From assembly GCA_035297145.1 (NCBI GenBank), contig DATGZN010000094.1, positions 124,001 through 188,000 on the forward strand: DNA of 64,000 nucleotides, in the 5' to 3' direction. A program made the translations under genes and the position numbers. Under the pieces are notes generated by a model. The model was not told where the DNA came from, did no database searches, and was given only the letters and a program-made list of their open reading frames with translations. The stretch comes from QHXW01 sp035297145 (GTDB lineage Bacteria > Acidobacteriota > Terriglobia > Bryobacterales > Bryobacteraceae). Shown one piece after another: positions 18,025 to 26,822 of this stretch (position 1 is its first letter; each line of letters opens with the position of its first letter).

Positions 18025-20319
18025 ATGACCGAGGCGGCCCTGCTTGACCACATTTCCCGTTTGCCGCATGCCAAGGCCAACTTCAAGCAGCTTGTGCGCG
18101 AGCTCGGCCCCCGCATTTCCAGCCGCGCGGAGTTGGAAACCCTGCTGGCCCGCTTGGCCGCCCGTGGTGAGTTGATCGAGACCCGCTCCGGCCGTTTCGC
18201 CGCCACGCGGGGCAATCGCGAATTCGCCGTGGGCCGCCTGTCCATGCACCGCGATGGCTATGGCTTCCTGATCTCCGACCGGCCATTGGAAGGCATTTCC
18301 GGCGATATTTATATTCCCGCCGACGCCGCGCAAAACGCCATGCACGGAGATCGCGTCGTGGTGCGGATCGCGCGCATCGAGGCCGGCGGGCGCGCCGATG
18401 GCGAGGTCGTCAAAATCCTCAAGCGCGCGCATCCCACCGTGGTAGGCGAGTTCCGCGTGGGCCGCCGCGGCTTCTACCTGGTGCCGCACGACGAGCGCCT
18501 GCGCGATTGGATCGAGATCCCCGACGAGCTGGCCATCCCCACCCCCACCGCGCAGATCGATCGCGTAGGGCCGAAGCCCGTCGAAATTACAGACCCCGAA
18601 AAGCTCGACGGCATGATCGTCAACGTCGAGCTGCTGGAATATCCGAAGCACGGCGAGCACGGTGTGGGACGCGTGATCGAAATTCTCGGCTCGCCCGGCG
18701 ATTTCGGCATCGACGTCGAGATTGTGATCCGCAAGTTTCATCTGCCACACCGTTTTCCACCGGAGGTAGTGGAGCAAGCCGAATCGATTGCCGGCGTGAT
18801 CGCGGCCTGGGAACTGGTCGGGCGCGAGGATTTTCGCTCAATGGACATAGTTACGATCGATGGCGAAACGGCGCGCGATTTCGATGACGCCGTCTGGGTC
18901 GATCGTCTCGCCAACGGCAATTATGCCCTGCACGTGCATATCGCCGACGTCAGCCATTATGTCCAGCCGGGCTCGCCCATCGATGCCGAAGCCCGACTGC
19001 GCGGAACGAGTGTTTATTTCCCTGACCGCGCCGTTCCCATGCTGCCCTTCGAGCTTTCCACCAACATCTGCTCGCTCAATCCGCATCTGGATCGACTGGT
19101 GCTCTCCGCCCTGATGGAGTTCGACCACCACGGCGATCTGGTGGCGCAGAAGTTCGTCCGCGGCGTGATTCGCAGTGCCGAGCGCATGACCTATACGGAC
19201 GTGCATCTACTGCTCGAAGGCGACGACAAGCTCCGTGATCGTTACGGCCCCCTGGTCGCGCGCTTCGAGTTGATGCGCGAGTTCGCCGAAATTCTGAACC
19301 GCAAGCGGGTGCGCCGCGGATCAATCGACTTCGATCTGCCCGAGCCGCTAATAGAATTCGACGAATGGGGAGCCATGACCGGAGTGGTGCGGGCGCCGCG
19401 CAACATCGCCCACCGCATCATTGAGGAATTCATGCTGGCCGCCAACGAAGCCGTCGCCGCGCATTTGCAGGCCACCGGGTTGCCCTCCATCTATCGCATT
19501 CACGAGCCACCCGACCCCAAGCGCGTCATGGAATTTGAAGAAGTAGCGGCCCACTTCGGCTACTCGCTTGGTGTCGGCGCGATTCCGGTCAAGAAGTTTG
19601 CCTACGCGGACAACCGGCGCGACGGGCACAAACAGCGCCGTGAAATCGTCTTGCCGGCCGAAGTCAAGATTTCCCCGCGCCAGTATCAGAAACTGGTGTC
19701 CAAAATCGAAGGAAAGCCCGAGGAGCGCATCCTGAGCTATCTCATGCTGCGTTCGCTGAAGCAGGCACGATACTCGGAGGACAATGTCGGACACTTCGCG
19801 CTCGCGGCCGAAACCTACACACACTTCACATCGCCCATTCGGCGCTATCCCGACTTAATCGTGCACAGGCTGCTCGCCGCCGCGTTGGATGGCCGGACGT
19901 ATTCCTCCGCACCTGAGCTGAGCGCCGTCGCCGACGAGTCTTCTCAATCCGAGCGCCGGGCAGCCGAAGCTGAGCGTGAGCTGGTGGAGTGGAAGAAGGT
20001 CAAGTTCATGGAAGACCGCGTAGGCGACGAGTTCGACGCCCTGATCATCAGCACCACTAAGTTTGGCCTGTTTGTGGAACTCGCGGACCTGTTCATTGAA
20101 GGCCTTGTGCCAATCGATTCGCTCCCCGGCGATCGCTATACCTACCACGAAAATGTCCGCAAGATCATCGGCCAGCGCTCGCGCCGCGAGTTCTCCATCG
20201 GCGATCGCGCCCGCGTGCTCCTGGAACGCGTGGATACCGTCGAGCGCAAGCTGCAATTTTCCATCGTCGAACCCGAGCGCTCCGTCAAGGGACATCCGAA
20301 ACACAAAGCCGGCCGCTAG
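18025..20319 (+). CDS. rnr: Ribonuclease R
   Basis: 764 residues, standard length for RNase R, a processive 3'-5' exoribonuclease that degrades structured RNA. Order of domains: helical N-terminus with a winged-helix look, cold-shock OB domains (VGRLSMHRDGYGFLISD; GDIYIPADAAQNAMHGDRV), the RNB catalytic domain with IDGETARDFDDAV carrying the metal-binding aspartates and FTSPIRRYPDLIVHR, and a C-terminal S1 domain (VGDEFDALIISTTKFGLFVEL). The Lys-rich tail is short. The ATG start is supported by the family N-terminus. Single gene, divergent from the FecR gene. Confidence 0.95.
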   Translation: MTEAALLDHISRLPHAKANFKQLVRELGPRISSRAELETLLARLAARGELIETRSGRFAATRGNREFAVGRLSMHRDGYGFLISDRPLEGISGDIYIPADAAQNAMHGDRVVVRIARIEAGGRADGEVVKILKRAHPTVVGEFRVGRRGFYLVPHDERLRDWIEIPDELAIPTPTAQIDRVGPKPVEITDPEKLDGMIVNVELLEYPKHGEHGVGRVIEILGSPGDFGIDVEIVIRKFHLPHRFPPEVVEQAESIAGVIAAWELVGREDFRSMDIVTIDGETARDFDDAVWVDRLANGNYALHVHIADVSHYVQPGSPIDAEARLRGTSVYFPDRAVPMLPFELSTNICSLNPHLDRLVLSALMEFDHHGDLVAQKFVRGVIRSAERMTYTDVHLLLEGDDKLRDRYGPLVARFELMREFAEILNRKRVRRGSIDFDLPEPLIEFDEWGAMTGVVRAPRNIAHRIIEEFMLAANEAVAAHLQATGLPSIYRIHEPPDPKRVMEFEEVAAHFGYSLGVGAIPVKKFAYADNRRDGHKQRREIVLPAEVKISPRQYQKLVSKIEGKPEERILSYLMLRSLKQARYSEDNVGHFALAAETYTHFTSPIRRYPDLIVHRLLAAALDGRTYSSAPELSAVADESSQSERRAAEAERELVEWKKVKFMEDRVGDEFDALIISTTKFGLFVELADLFIEGLVPIDSLPGDRYTYHENVRKIIGQRSRREFSIGDRARVLLERVDTVERKLQFSIVEPERSVKGHPKHKAGR

Positions 20320-20331
20320 CTGCCCGTGGGC

Positions 20332-20361
20332 TTGACAGGCACGTCGCCAAAACGTTATTCT
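20332..20361 (+). promoter_or_regulatory. Candidate sigma-70 promoter of the duplicated permease gene
   Basis: A perfect -35 box TTGACA at 20332-20337 is followed by an 18-base spacer and TATTCT at 20356-20361. It lies in the only intergenic gap upstream of the GTG start at 20390, whose Shine-Dalgarno (AAAGGAGG) is strong. Identification is by eye. Confidence 0.5.
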
Positions 20362-20389
20362 CCTGTTGACGATCTAAAGGAGGTTCGGC

Positions 20390-23077
20390 GTGTCCTCGCT
20401 TCGCATCCTCTTCTCACGAATTCTCGCCACGTTCCGCAAAAGCGCTCGTGAGCGCGAGCTCGACCAGGAACTCCGTGCGCACATCGATCTCCTCGTCGAC
20501 GAAAACCTCCGCAAAGGCATGTCGCCAACGGATGCCCGCCACGCCGCCCTGCGCGCTTTCGGCGGCATTGAACAAACAAAGGAAGTCTATCGCGAGCGCC
20601 GTGGCCTCGTCTTCTTCGAGACCCTTCTCCAAGACATTCGCTGCGCCTTCCGCATGATGCGCCAGAACCGTGTGTTCACCGCCGTCGCCGTGCTCTCGTT
20701 GGCCCTCGGCATCGGAGCCAATACCGCCATCTTCAGCCTGGTGGATGGCGTGTTGCTGAAATCTCTTCCCGTCGATCACCCCGAGCAATTACTCCAAGTC
20801 ACTTTCGGTGGCGAAGAATCATTCACCAATCCACTCTGGGAGCAACTTCGCGAGCAGCAAGACGTCTTCTCTGGTGTTTTCGCTACCTCGGATGCAGGCT
20901 TCAACCTGTCCGCCGGCGGGCAAGAGCATTACGCCACGGGATTTCTCGCCAGCGGAGACTATTTCCGAACCCTGGGCATCCGGCCCGTTCTGGGCCGCCT
21001 TCTTACACCCGTGGACGATCACCGCGGCTGCCCGGCTGTCGCCGTCCTGAGCTATGGCTTCTGGCAAAGCCACTACGCCGGTGACGGAGGTGTCGTTGGC
21101 CGGAAGATCGTGCTCGACGGCCACCCCTTCGACATCATCGGAGTCGCTGAGCCCGGCTTTAATGGCGTGATGGTCGGCCGGAGGTTTGAAATTGCTGCGC
21201 CGATTTGCGTTGAAGCCATCGAGCGTGGTGCCGATTCCATGCTCGATCACCGCAGTTCGTGGTGGCTTGGTATCATCGGTCGCCCCAAACCCGGCATGGG
21301 CCCCAAGCAAGTCGCCGCCCGTCTGAAAACCCTCGCCCCCCGTATTACGCAGGCCACTACCCCGCAGGACTGGCAGGGTGAACTGCGCCGGCGCTATCTC
21401 AGCAAGACCCTCGATGCCATACCCGCCGCCCGTGGCCTGAGTTTTCTCCGCGATCCCTATGGTGATGCACTAATCATCTTGATGGTCGTAGTCGGTGTGG
21501 TGCTGTTCATTGCGTGCGCTAACATCGCGAATTTGTTGCTGGCCCGTGCTGCGCTGCGTCGGAAAGAGATTGCTGTGCGCTTAGCCATTGGCGCTGCTAG
21601 AGGCCGCCTGGTTCGCCAGCTTCTCACCGAGAGCCTTCTGCTCTCTTTACTCGGTGCGGCGCTCGGCATTCTATTCGCTAACTGGGGAAGCGCGGTGCTC
21701 GTCCGATACCTGTCGGCGCGTAACAATCCCGTATTTCTGGACGTGTCGTTGAACCTCCGCATCTTGGGCTTCACGGCTGCAGTCGCGGTCGCCACCGGCA
21801 TCCTCTTCGGTATGGCCCCGGCCTGGCGCGCCACGCGCGTGCCTCTCAATGCCGCCATCAAGGAGAACGCCCGCGGCCTCACCGGCGGACGCGCGCGCCT
21901 GGGGTTCGGGAAGATGCTCGTCGCATTCCAGGTGGCTCTATCGCTCGTTCTATTGGTCGGCGCCGGGCTGCTCTCCGCGACGTTTTGGAAACTCATCACC
22001 CAGGATCCCGGCTTCGATCGCAACAACGTCCTTCTAGTGCAGGTGGATTTTCAGAACGCTCGGTACCCAAAGGACCGGCTGCCCGACGCCTGCGACCAGA
22101 TTCTCGCCGCTCTTCGCGCGCTTCCCGGCGTCCGATCCGCCAGTTATTCCTCAATAACACCCATCGCCGGCAGCTTCTGGAACGAGATCATTCACGTCGA
22201 CGGCTATACTCCGAAAAATCCCGATGACGCGCTCCTCTTCATGAACGGTGTCAGCCCCGAATATTTTCAGACCACCGGAACTCCCATTCTTGTCGGCCGT
22301 GACTTCAGCACCGGCGATTCAAAGAACGCGCCGCCGGTCACGATCGTGAATGAGACCGCGTCCCGCCGATTTTTCCACGGGGTGAATCCGATCGGCAAAG
22401 GCTACCGCATGGAGTCCTCAGATGGAAAGCCCGGGCAGCTCATCGAGATCGTCGGTGTAGTCAAGGACGCCAAGTACGGTGAAATGCGCGAGCCCATCAA
22501 ACCAACCGGCTACGTGCCATCGGTCCAGACGGAATACTTCAACGCCAATACATTCGCACTACGTACCAACGGTCCCGCGTCCTCACTAATCGCTCCGGTG
22601 AAGAAAACCTTCGAGTCCATCAATAAAAACATCTATCTCGAATTCACCACCCTCGCCACCCAGGTCAATGAATCTCTCAACCGCGAACGCCTGCTCGCCA
22701 CCCTCTCCGGCTTCTTCGGCGCGCTCGCCCTGTTGCTCGCCGCCATCGGTCTCTACGGCGTGATGTCCTACACCGTCGCCCGCCGCCGCAACGAAATCGG
22801 CATCCGCATGGCGCTTGGCGCCGAACAGAAAACGATTCAATGGATGGTCCTGCGCGAAGTGCTCTTCCTTGTCGGCGCAGGCCTGCTCATCGGTTTCGCC
22901 GCAGCCACCGCCGCCACACGCCTGCTCACCAGCATGCTCTACGGCCTCACGCCCACCGACCCCACCACACTCGCCTTCGCCGGCATCACGCTACTAACGG
23001 TAGCCGCGCTAGCCGGCTATCTCCCCGCCCGCCGCGCCGCAAAACTGGATCCTATGACAACCCTCCGCGAGGAGTAG
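20390..23077 (+). CDS. ADOP-type duplicated MacB/FtsX permease
   Basis: 895 residues. Residues 1-80 are the permease prefix domain seen in Acidobacteriota (RERELDQELRAHIDLLVDE, ARHAALRAFGGIEQTKE). A membrane helix near 100 (FTAVAVLSLALGIGANTAIF) leads to a MacB periplasmic domain, then the first FtsX triple-helix block (about 365-480), a second periplasmic domain, and a second FtsX block (about 770-890) ending YLPARRAAKLDPMTTLREE. No ATPase gene is adjacent; these fused permeases are usually solitary and abundant. Exported substrate unknown. Confidence 0.9.
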   Translation: MSSLRILFSRILATFRKSARERELDQELRAHIDLLVDENLRKGMSPTDARHAALRAFGGIEQTKEVYRERRGLVFFETLLQDIRCAFRMMRQNRVFTAVAVLSLALGIGANTAIFSLVDGVLLKSLPVDHPEQLLQVTFGGEESFTNPLWEQLREQQDVFSGVFATSDAGFNLSAGGQEHYATGFLASGDYFRTLGIRPVLGRLLTPVDDHRGCPAVAVLSYGFWQSHYAGDGGVVGRKIVLDGHPFDIIGVAEPGFNGVMVGRRFEIAAPICVEAIERGADSMLDHRSSWWLGIIGRPKPGMGPKQVAARLKTLAPRITQATTPQDWQGELRRRYLSKTLDAIPAARGLSFLRDPYGDALIILMVVVGVVLFIACANIANLLLARAALRRKEIAVRLAIGAARGRLVRQLLTESLLLSLLGAALGILFANWGSAVLVRYLSARNNPVFLDVSLNLRILGFTAAVAVATGILFGMAPAWRATRVPLNAAIKENARGLTGGRARLGFGKMLVAFQVALSLVLLVGAGLLSATFWKLITQDPGFDRNNVLLVQVDFQNARYPKDRLPDACDQILAALRALPGVRSASYSSITPIAGSFWNEIIHVDGYTPKNPDDALLFMNGVSPEYFQTTGTPILVGRDFSTGDSKNAPPVTIVNETASRRFFHGVNPIGKGYRMESSDGKPGQLIEIVGVVKDAKYGEMREPIKPTGYVPSVQTEYFNANTFALRTNGPASSLIAPVKKTFESINKNIYLEFTTLATQVNESLNRERLLATLSGFFGALALLLAAIGLYGVMSYTVARRRNEIGIRMALGAEQKTIQWMVLREVLFLVGAGLLIGFAAATAATRLLTSMLYGLTPTDPTTLAFAGITLLTVAALAGYLPARRAAKLDPMTTLREE

Positions 23078-23084
23078 GTTTTTC

Positions 23085-23111
23085 TAGGACCTAATACCTG
23101 GCAAGTCTTCA
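23085..23111. repeat. Degenerate copy of the CCTAACACCTGGCA dispersed repeat
   Basis: The text ACCTAATACCTGGCA followed shortly by GTCTTCAC lies between two convergent genes. It matches the end of the three-copy array at 26767-26822, which also sits just before the stop of a minus-strand gene. It is probably a dispersed intergenic repeat of this genome. Confidence 0.55.
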
Positions 23112-23933
23112 CATCCCCATGAGTTCGTTCAACTCCGGTGTTGTCACGCACCTGTCGAGGAAGCCGAAACGGCCGGTGTCTCTCACCTCGTGTGCAGCCT
23201 CGAGGAAACCGGTCATTGCCGCACGGTAGAGTGACGTTGCCAAACTGATGCGCTTGACCCCAGCCGCGGTGAGTGCCGCCACGGAGAATGATTTTCCTTT
23301 GATTCCCACCATGAAATTGACCGGTTTCGAGACAGCCGCACAAACTGTCTCCACTGCGGCAAGGTCCGGCAGGCCAGGGGCGAAAAGCACCGCGGCCCCA
23401 GCCTTTTCGAAGGCTTGTAGACGCTTGATGGTCTCGTCCAGACTCGCGCCGGCGTAGAGCAGATTGTGGGCTCGCGCCGTCAGCAAAAATGGAAACGGTA
23501 GTGTGCGTGCCGCCTCCGCACCCGCGGCAATCCGCTCGACCGCCAACTCAATCTCATACAGAGGACTCTCAGGGTTTCCGGTGGAATCCTCGATCGTGCA
23601 TCCAACCAGTCCCACCTCGGCCGCAAGCCGGATAGTTTCCGCCACTACTTCCGGCGCGTCGCCGAACCCCTTTTCCAGATCCGCGGAGACGGGTAAATCC
23701 GTTGCTTCAACAATCATGCGCGCGTGCGCCAGCGCCTCATCCCTCGTCAGTCCGCCATCTCTCCGCCCCATGGAAGAGGCGGCGGCAGCGCTCGACGTAG
23801 CCAATGCCGGGAAGCACAGACCGGCGAGAATGCGCGCCGAGCCGACATCCCATGGATTCGGAATGACGAACGCGCCTGGTGCCTCGTGGAGCGCGCGAAA
23901 CCGAGCTGCCTTTTCGTTCTGGGTGACACTCAT
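23109..23933 (-). CDS. Isocitrate lyase/PEP mutase family protein
   Basis: About 274 residues from ATG 23933; the upstream extension lacks family signal. The fold is the PEP mutase/isocitrate lyase TIM barrel: ARFRALHEAPGAFVIPNPWD at the N-terminus, PVSADLEKGFGDAPEVVAET carrying the magnesium-site acidic residues, and VGCTIEDSTG. Members include carboxyphosphonoenolpyruvate mutase-like and oxaloacetate-decarboxylase-like enzymes; no C-P bond biosynthesis genes are nearby, so the reaction is undetermined. It follows the rhodanese gene by 28 bases, possibly as an operon. Confidence 0.88.
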   Translation of the reverse strand: MSVTQNEKAARFRALHEAPGAFVIPNPWDVGSARILAGLCFPALATSSAAAASSMGRRDGGLTRDEALAHARMIVEATDLPVSADLEKGFGDAPEVVAETIRLAAEVGLVGCTIEDSTGNPESPLYEIELAVERIAAGAEAARTLPFPFLLTARAHNLLYAGASLDETIKRLQAFEKAGAAVLFAPGLPDLAAVETVCAAVSKPVNFMVGIKGKSFSVAALTAAGVKRISLATSLYRAAMTGFLEAAHEVRDTGRFGFLDRCVTTPELNELMGM

Positions 23934-23961
23934 TGGAGTTGCCTCGGGATCGGATCTGCTT

Positions 23962-24297
23962 CTAGTATCTCGGTACTTTCGGATCAATCTCCAAACTCCA
24001 CCGATCGATCCCGCCCGCCATGCTCAAGCAATTCTCGACGCCGTGCTCCCTGAGCCATCCCACCACCTGCAAACTACGCATCCCATGATGGCAAAACACG
24101 ATGATGGGCTTCTCTTCGTCCTCCAGCGCCGCCACCGCATTTGGCACCTCGCGCATCGGAATCACATCCGCCCCCGCAATGCTCGCCTGCCGCACCTCGA
24201 ACAACTCCCGCACATCGATCAGCCGCAGCCGTCCCCCTGCATCCATCCGCTGCTTTACATCCTGTGGAGTGATCTCAAAATAAGAACTTGTCTGCAC
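23962..24297 (-). CDS. Single-domain rhodanese
   Basis: 111 residues, GTG start. The single rhodanese domain shows LRLIDVRELFEVRQASIAG, the active-site loop IVFCHHGMRS with the catalytic Cys, and MAGGIDRWSLEID at the end. Likely a cytoplasmic sulfur carrier or thiosulfate sulfurtransferase. It is intact and Cys-containing, in contrast to the UGA-interrupted rhodanese domain at 49792. Confidence 0.9.
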   Translation of the reverse strand: MQTSSYFEITPQDVKQRMDAGGRLRLIDVRELFEVRQASIAGADVIPMREVPNAVAALEDEEKPIIVFCHHGMRSLQVVGWLREHGVENCLSMAGGIDRWSLEIDPKVPRY

Positions 24298-24486
24298 TAA
24301 AACCTACCATACCGCAATCCAGTTCGCCGCATACAGTTGAGGCCGCCGGTACCCTTCTCACGCACAGGCCACTGCGAGAATAGGTAGTATTCACTTACGG
24401 ATGTGAGCAGCTACCGCAATAACCCAGCACCCACGGAACCAGAGTTGAATGACAACAATGGACAAGCGGTATAGACCTACACGTAG

Positions 24487-24492
24487 TATAAT
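24487..24492 (+). promoter_or_regulatory. Candidate -10 box upstream of the 725-residue orphan gene
   Basis: A perfect TATAAT lies 24 bases before the GTG at 24517, in a stretch that is visibly richer in A and T than its surroundings. No convincing -35 box is found at 16-18 bases; TGGACA at 24459-24464 is too far. Weak call. Confidence 0.35.
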
Positions 24493-24516
24493 TTTCCGTA
24501 ACGAGGCCATGTATCT

Positions 24517-26694
24517 GTGCTGAGACATTTATGTGTAACTGCTTTACTGATTTGCTGTCTAGGTCTATCGGCGAATGGACAAGATATGGTGAGCCGCGCC
24601 GCTGCGAATCAAGCAAATTCAGCCGATCTGGTGAATCACTTGCTGCAATTCGTGAAAAACAGACTGCTTGAAAGCGTCACGATGACAGTTCTCGTGCGGG
24701 GGACTTCTAACTCAAGTTCGTCGGTGCTGAAAGTAGTGACTGAGTGGCTTGGCAAGCTTCCAAAAACGGCAGTCGACGACATTTTAGCGTTTTTCGGAAA
24801 ATGCCTGTTGGGTTTGCTTGCGATTGCTCTGTTTCTTCTGTTCCGGCTCGTGGTACATGTTTTTCCGCGTCCGGGACCAATCGTTTCGTTTTCAGACCTG
24901 AACGCTAAGTCAGATGACGCACGCTCCAGCAGCCGGTCTCTCACCGCAGACATTCTCAATCTGCTGGAGCATCCAGAAGCAGTTAATGTCGAGGGCTTAC
25001 AAATGAATACGATTCCGGGGACGGACCAGCCGGCATTTGGGGTTGTACGGCCGGTACCGGAAATGCATCCGATGACTGATTTTGCCCCTTCCGAACATCC
25101 AATAAAGATGGGGGGCATCGAACTAACTCTGCAAGATCTTACACAACTCATCACGCGCCTGTTTTCTCGGCCCTACCGGGAGGAACTAGTAGGTTGGGTG
25201 CGTTGCGGCGAACGGGCAGCAGTGGCTGAGGCCGAGTGGTGGACGCGCCGGCGTCAGTGGCCCTTCCGTGCGCGCCGCCAAGCCTGGCGTGCAGAAGCAA
25301 CCGGCGATCGTGCGCGAGAAAATGCGATAGGGGATCTTGCGGCCAAAATACTTGTCGGTATGGGGCGAAGCAGCTTTACCGATAACTGGCAAAGTCTCAA
25401 GTTTTACCAGGATGGAATCCGGGTTGCGCGGAAAAAGGGCGGGAGTTTCTCGCGCGATTGTTCTGAGGAGGCCTGCCGATGTTTCGAGCGTGCTGTGGCC
25501 GTCGATCCAGCAAACTGGATTGCGCGTTTTTACTTTGCTCTCGCGCTCTGTCAAGAGGGGAAGCCAGCCACTGCTCTTCGCCATTTCCGGGTACTCGACG
25601 AGGTGTTGAGAAGCGCAGTTAGTGACAATGCATTCAAGAAGGTACTAGCTGCAAAGCACAACGTATTAAGTCGACTGGTTGCCCGGCTCATCAAGACTTA
25701 CCCGCACGTACAACGGGCACGCCCCAGAAGCGAGCGCGTCAGGTCGCTCTTGCACCATATCGCGGAGTTTCCCGAGTGCCCTTTCATTGTCCAGTACAAC
25801 ATTGCAATTGCCGTTGCAGACTTGTGCCGGAGTAGCGGCAATCGGGAGAGTTTTGTTGTAAACGAGGAGGCCTGTTGGAGTGATCCAATCCAATCGTTAA
25901 GAACAATTGCAGCCGTTGATCACGACTACTCACCTGGTGGGTCGAGTCAAAACGGCCAAGGCGATCCACTAGCTGCATACCGCGACTGCGAACGCCATCT
26001 GTCACCCAAGACAAGATTCCAATTATCACTGTACGCGAGAAGCGCTTGTGCGCATTTAATTTCGCTTAGCGATGCGGCCGGTGCTTTGAAAGAGATCACG
26101 TCCATTTTGCAGTCGATAGAAGAGACTTGCAAAAACGCCAGGTGCTTGGATAGGAGAATCGATAACTGGATCGATAACTGGAGATCGTTGCAAACGACCA
26201 GGGCGGTGGTGTTGGCTGCACTGGCACGCGTACTTTGCCGCGATGCTCAACTGAAACCGAATCAGGAAGCAAGGGACAGGTTTTACGAAGCGATCGCGTC
26301 GGAACCGAATCTGGTCGACGCCTACGTCCAACTTGCGAAATTGTACATGCGATGGCGCAGACAGTTCGCTGACAACTGGATAGCGCGCGCCGACTCGCTT
26401 CTCAAGCGTGCGGATGAGCTAAACCCCGCGTGCGATGAAATTATGATGGCGCGCGCGGACCTGTTCGTAATGCCGGTGGTTGGCCGGATCGCAGACGCTC
26501 TCAAAATTCTCCGAAGTATGGCAGGTTCCGATCCCGGGGCACTTCAGCCTGAACGCGTGGACTCCTTAGTTCGGCTTCTCAAGCAGGTGTTAACCGACAA
26601 GAGAGTCCCGAATGAGGAGAGGCCGTGGATCGAATGTGCGTTGAACAAATATGAGAATTCGGCAACAGAATTTGCCAGAGGTGCTCACGCATGA
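24517..26694 (+). CDS. Orphan TPR-like membrane protein
   Basis: 725 residues that match no specific family I know. An N-terminal signal or helix (CVTALLICCLGLSANGQ) is followed by a second membrane helix near residues 95-115 (LLGLLAIALFLLFRLVVHVF). The large remainder is helical, with TPR-like units such as CFERAVAVDPANWIARFYF near 322 and FYEAIASEPNLVDAYVQLAKLY near 590. Base composition and codon use look more AT-rich than the neighbours by eye, suggesting recent acquisition. It is flanked by repeats and has no operon partner. Possibly a scaffold or sensor; function unknown. Confidence 0.72.
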   Translation: MLRHLCVTALLICCLGLSANGQDMVSRAAANQANSADLVNHLLQFVKNRLLESVTMTVLVRGTSNSSSSVLKVVTEWLGKLPKTAVDDILAFFGKCLLGLLAIALFLLFRLVVHVFPRPGPIVSFSDLNAKSDDARSSSRSLTADILNLLEHPEAVNVEGLQMNTIPGTDQPAFGVVRPVPEMHPMTDFAPSEHPIKMGGIELTLQDLTQLITRLFSRPYREELVGWVRCGERAAVAEAEWWTRRRQWPFRARRQAWRAEATGDRARENAIGDLAAKILVGMGRSSFTDNWQSLKFYQDGIRVARKKGGSFSRDCSEEACRCFERAVAVDPANWIARFYFALALCQEGKPATALRHFRVLDEVLRSAVSDNAFKKVLAAKHNVLSRLVARLIKTYPHVQRARPRSERVRSLLHHIAEFPECPFIVQYNIAIAVADLCRSSGNRESFVVNEEACWSDPIQSLRTIAAVDHDYSPGGSSQNGQGDPLAAYRDCERHLSPKTRFQLSLYARSACAHLISLSDAAGALKEITSILQSIEETCKNARCLDRRIDNWIDNWRSLQTTRAVVLAALARVLCRDAQLKPNQEARDRFYEAIASEPNLVDAYVQLAKLYMRWRRQFADNWIARADSLLKRADELNPACDEIMMARADLFVMPVVGRIADALKILRSMAGSDPGALQPERVDSLVRLLKQVLTDKRVPNEERPWIECALNKYENSATEFARGAHA

Positions 26695-26766
26695 CTCGAC
26701 TTCGGACCTAGTGTCTTAGCCATTGGTGTTCCGGCGCCGAAAAACTCCGCTTGGCGACGCTCGCGA

Positions 26767-26808
26767 GAACCTAACACCTAGAACCTAACACCTAGAACCT
26801 AACACCTG
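26767..26808. repeat. Three tandem copies of a 14-bp unit
   Basis: The unit GAACCTAACACCTA occurs at 26767-26780, 26781-26794 and 26795-26808 (last base G), followed by GCACCTG and TCTTCAC up to the stop of the minus-strand regulator gene. The end resembles the single copy at 23085. No coding potential. Confidence 0.85.
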
Positions 26809-26822
26809 GCACCTGTCTTCAC

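Noticed and set aside
26695..26822. Repeat array as a CRISPR
   Set aside because: Units are 14 bases, directly adjacent, without spacers and without cas genes.
26806..26822. Sigma-54 promoter (TGGCAC near 26807)
   Set aside because: The -12 element TTGC is missing at the right spacing, and the text belongs to the repeat.
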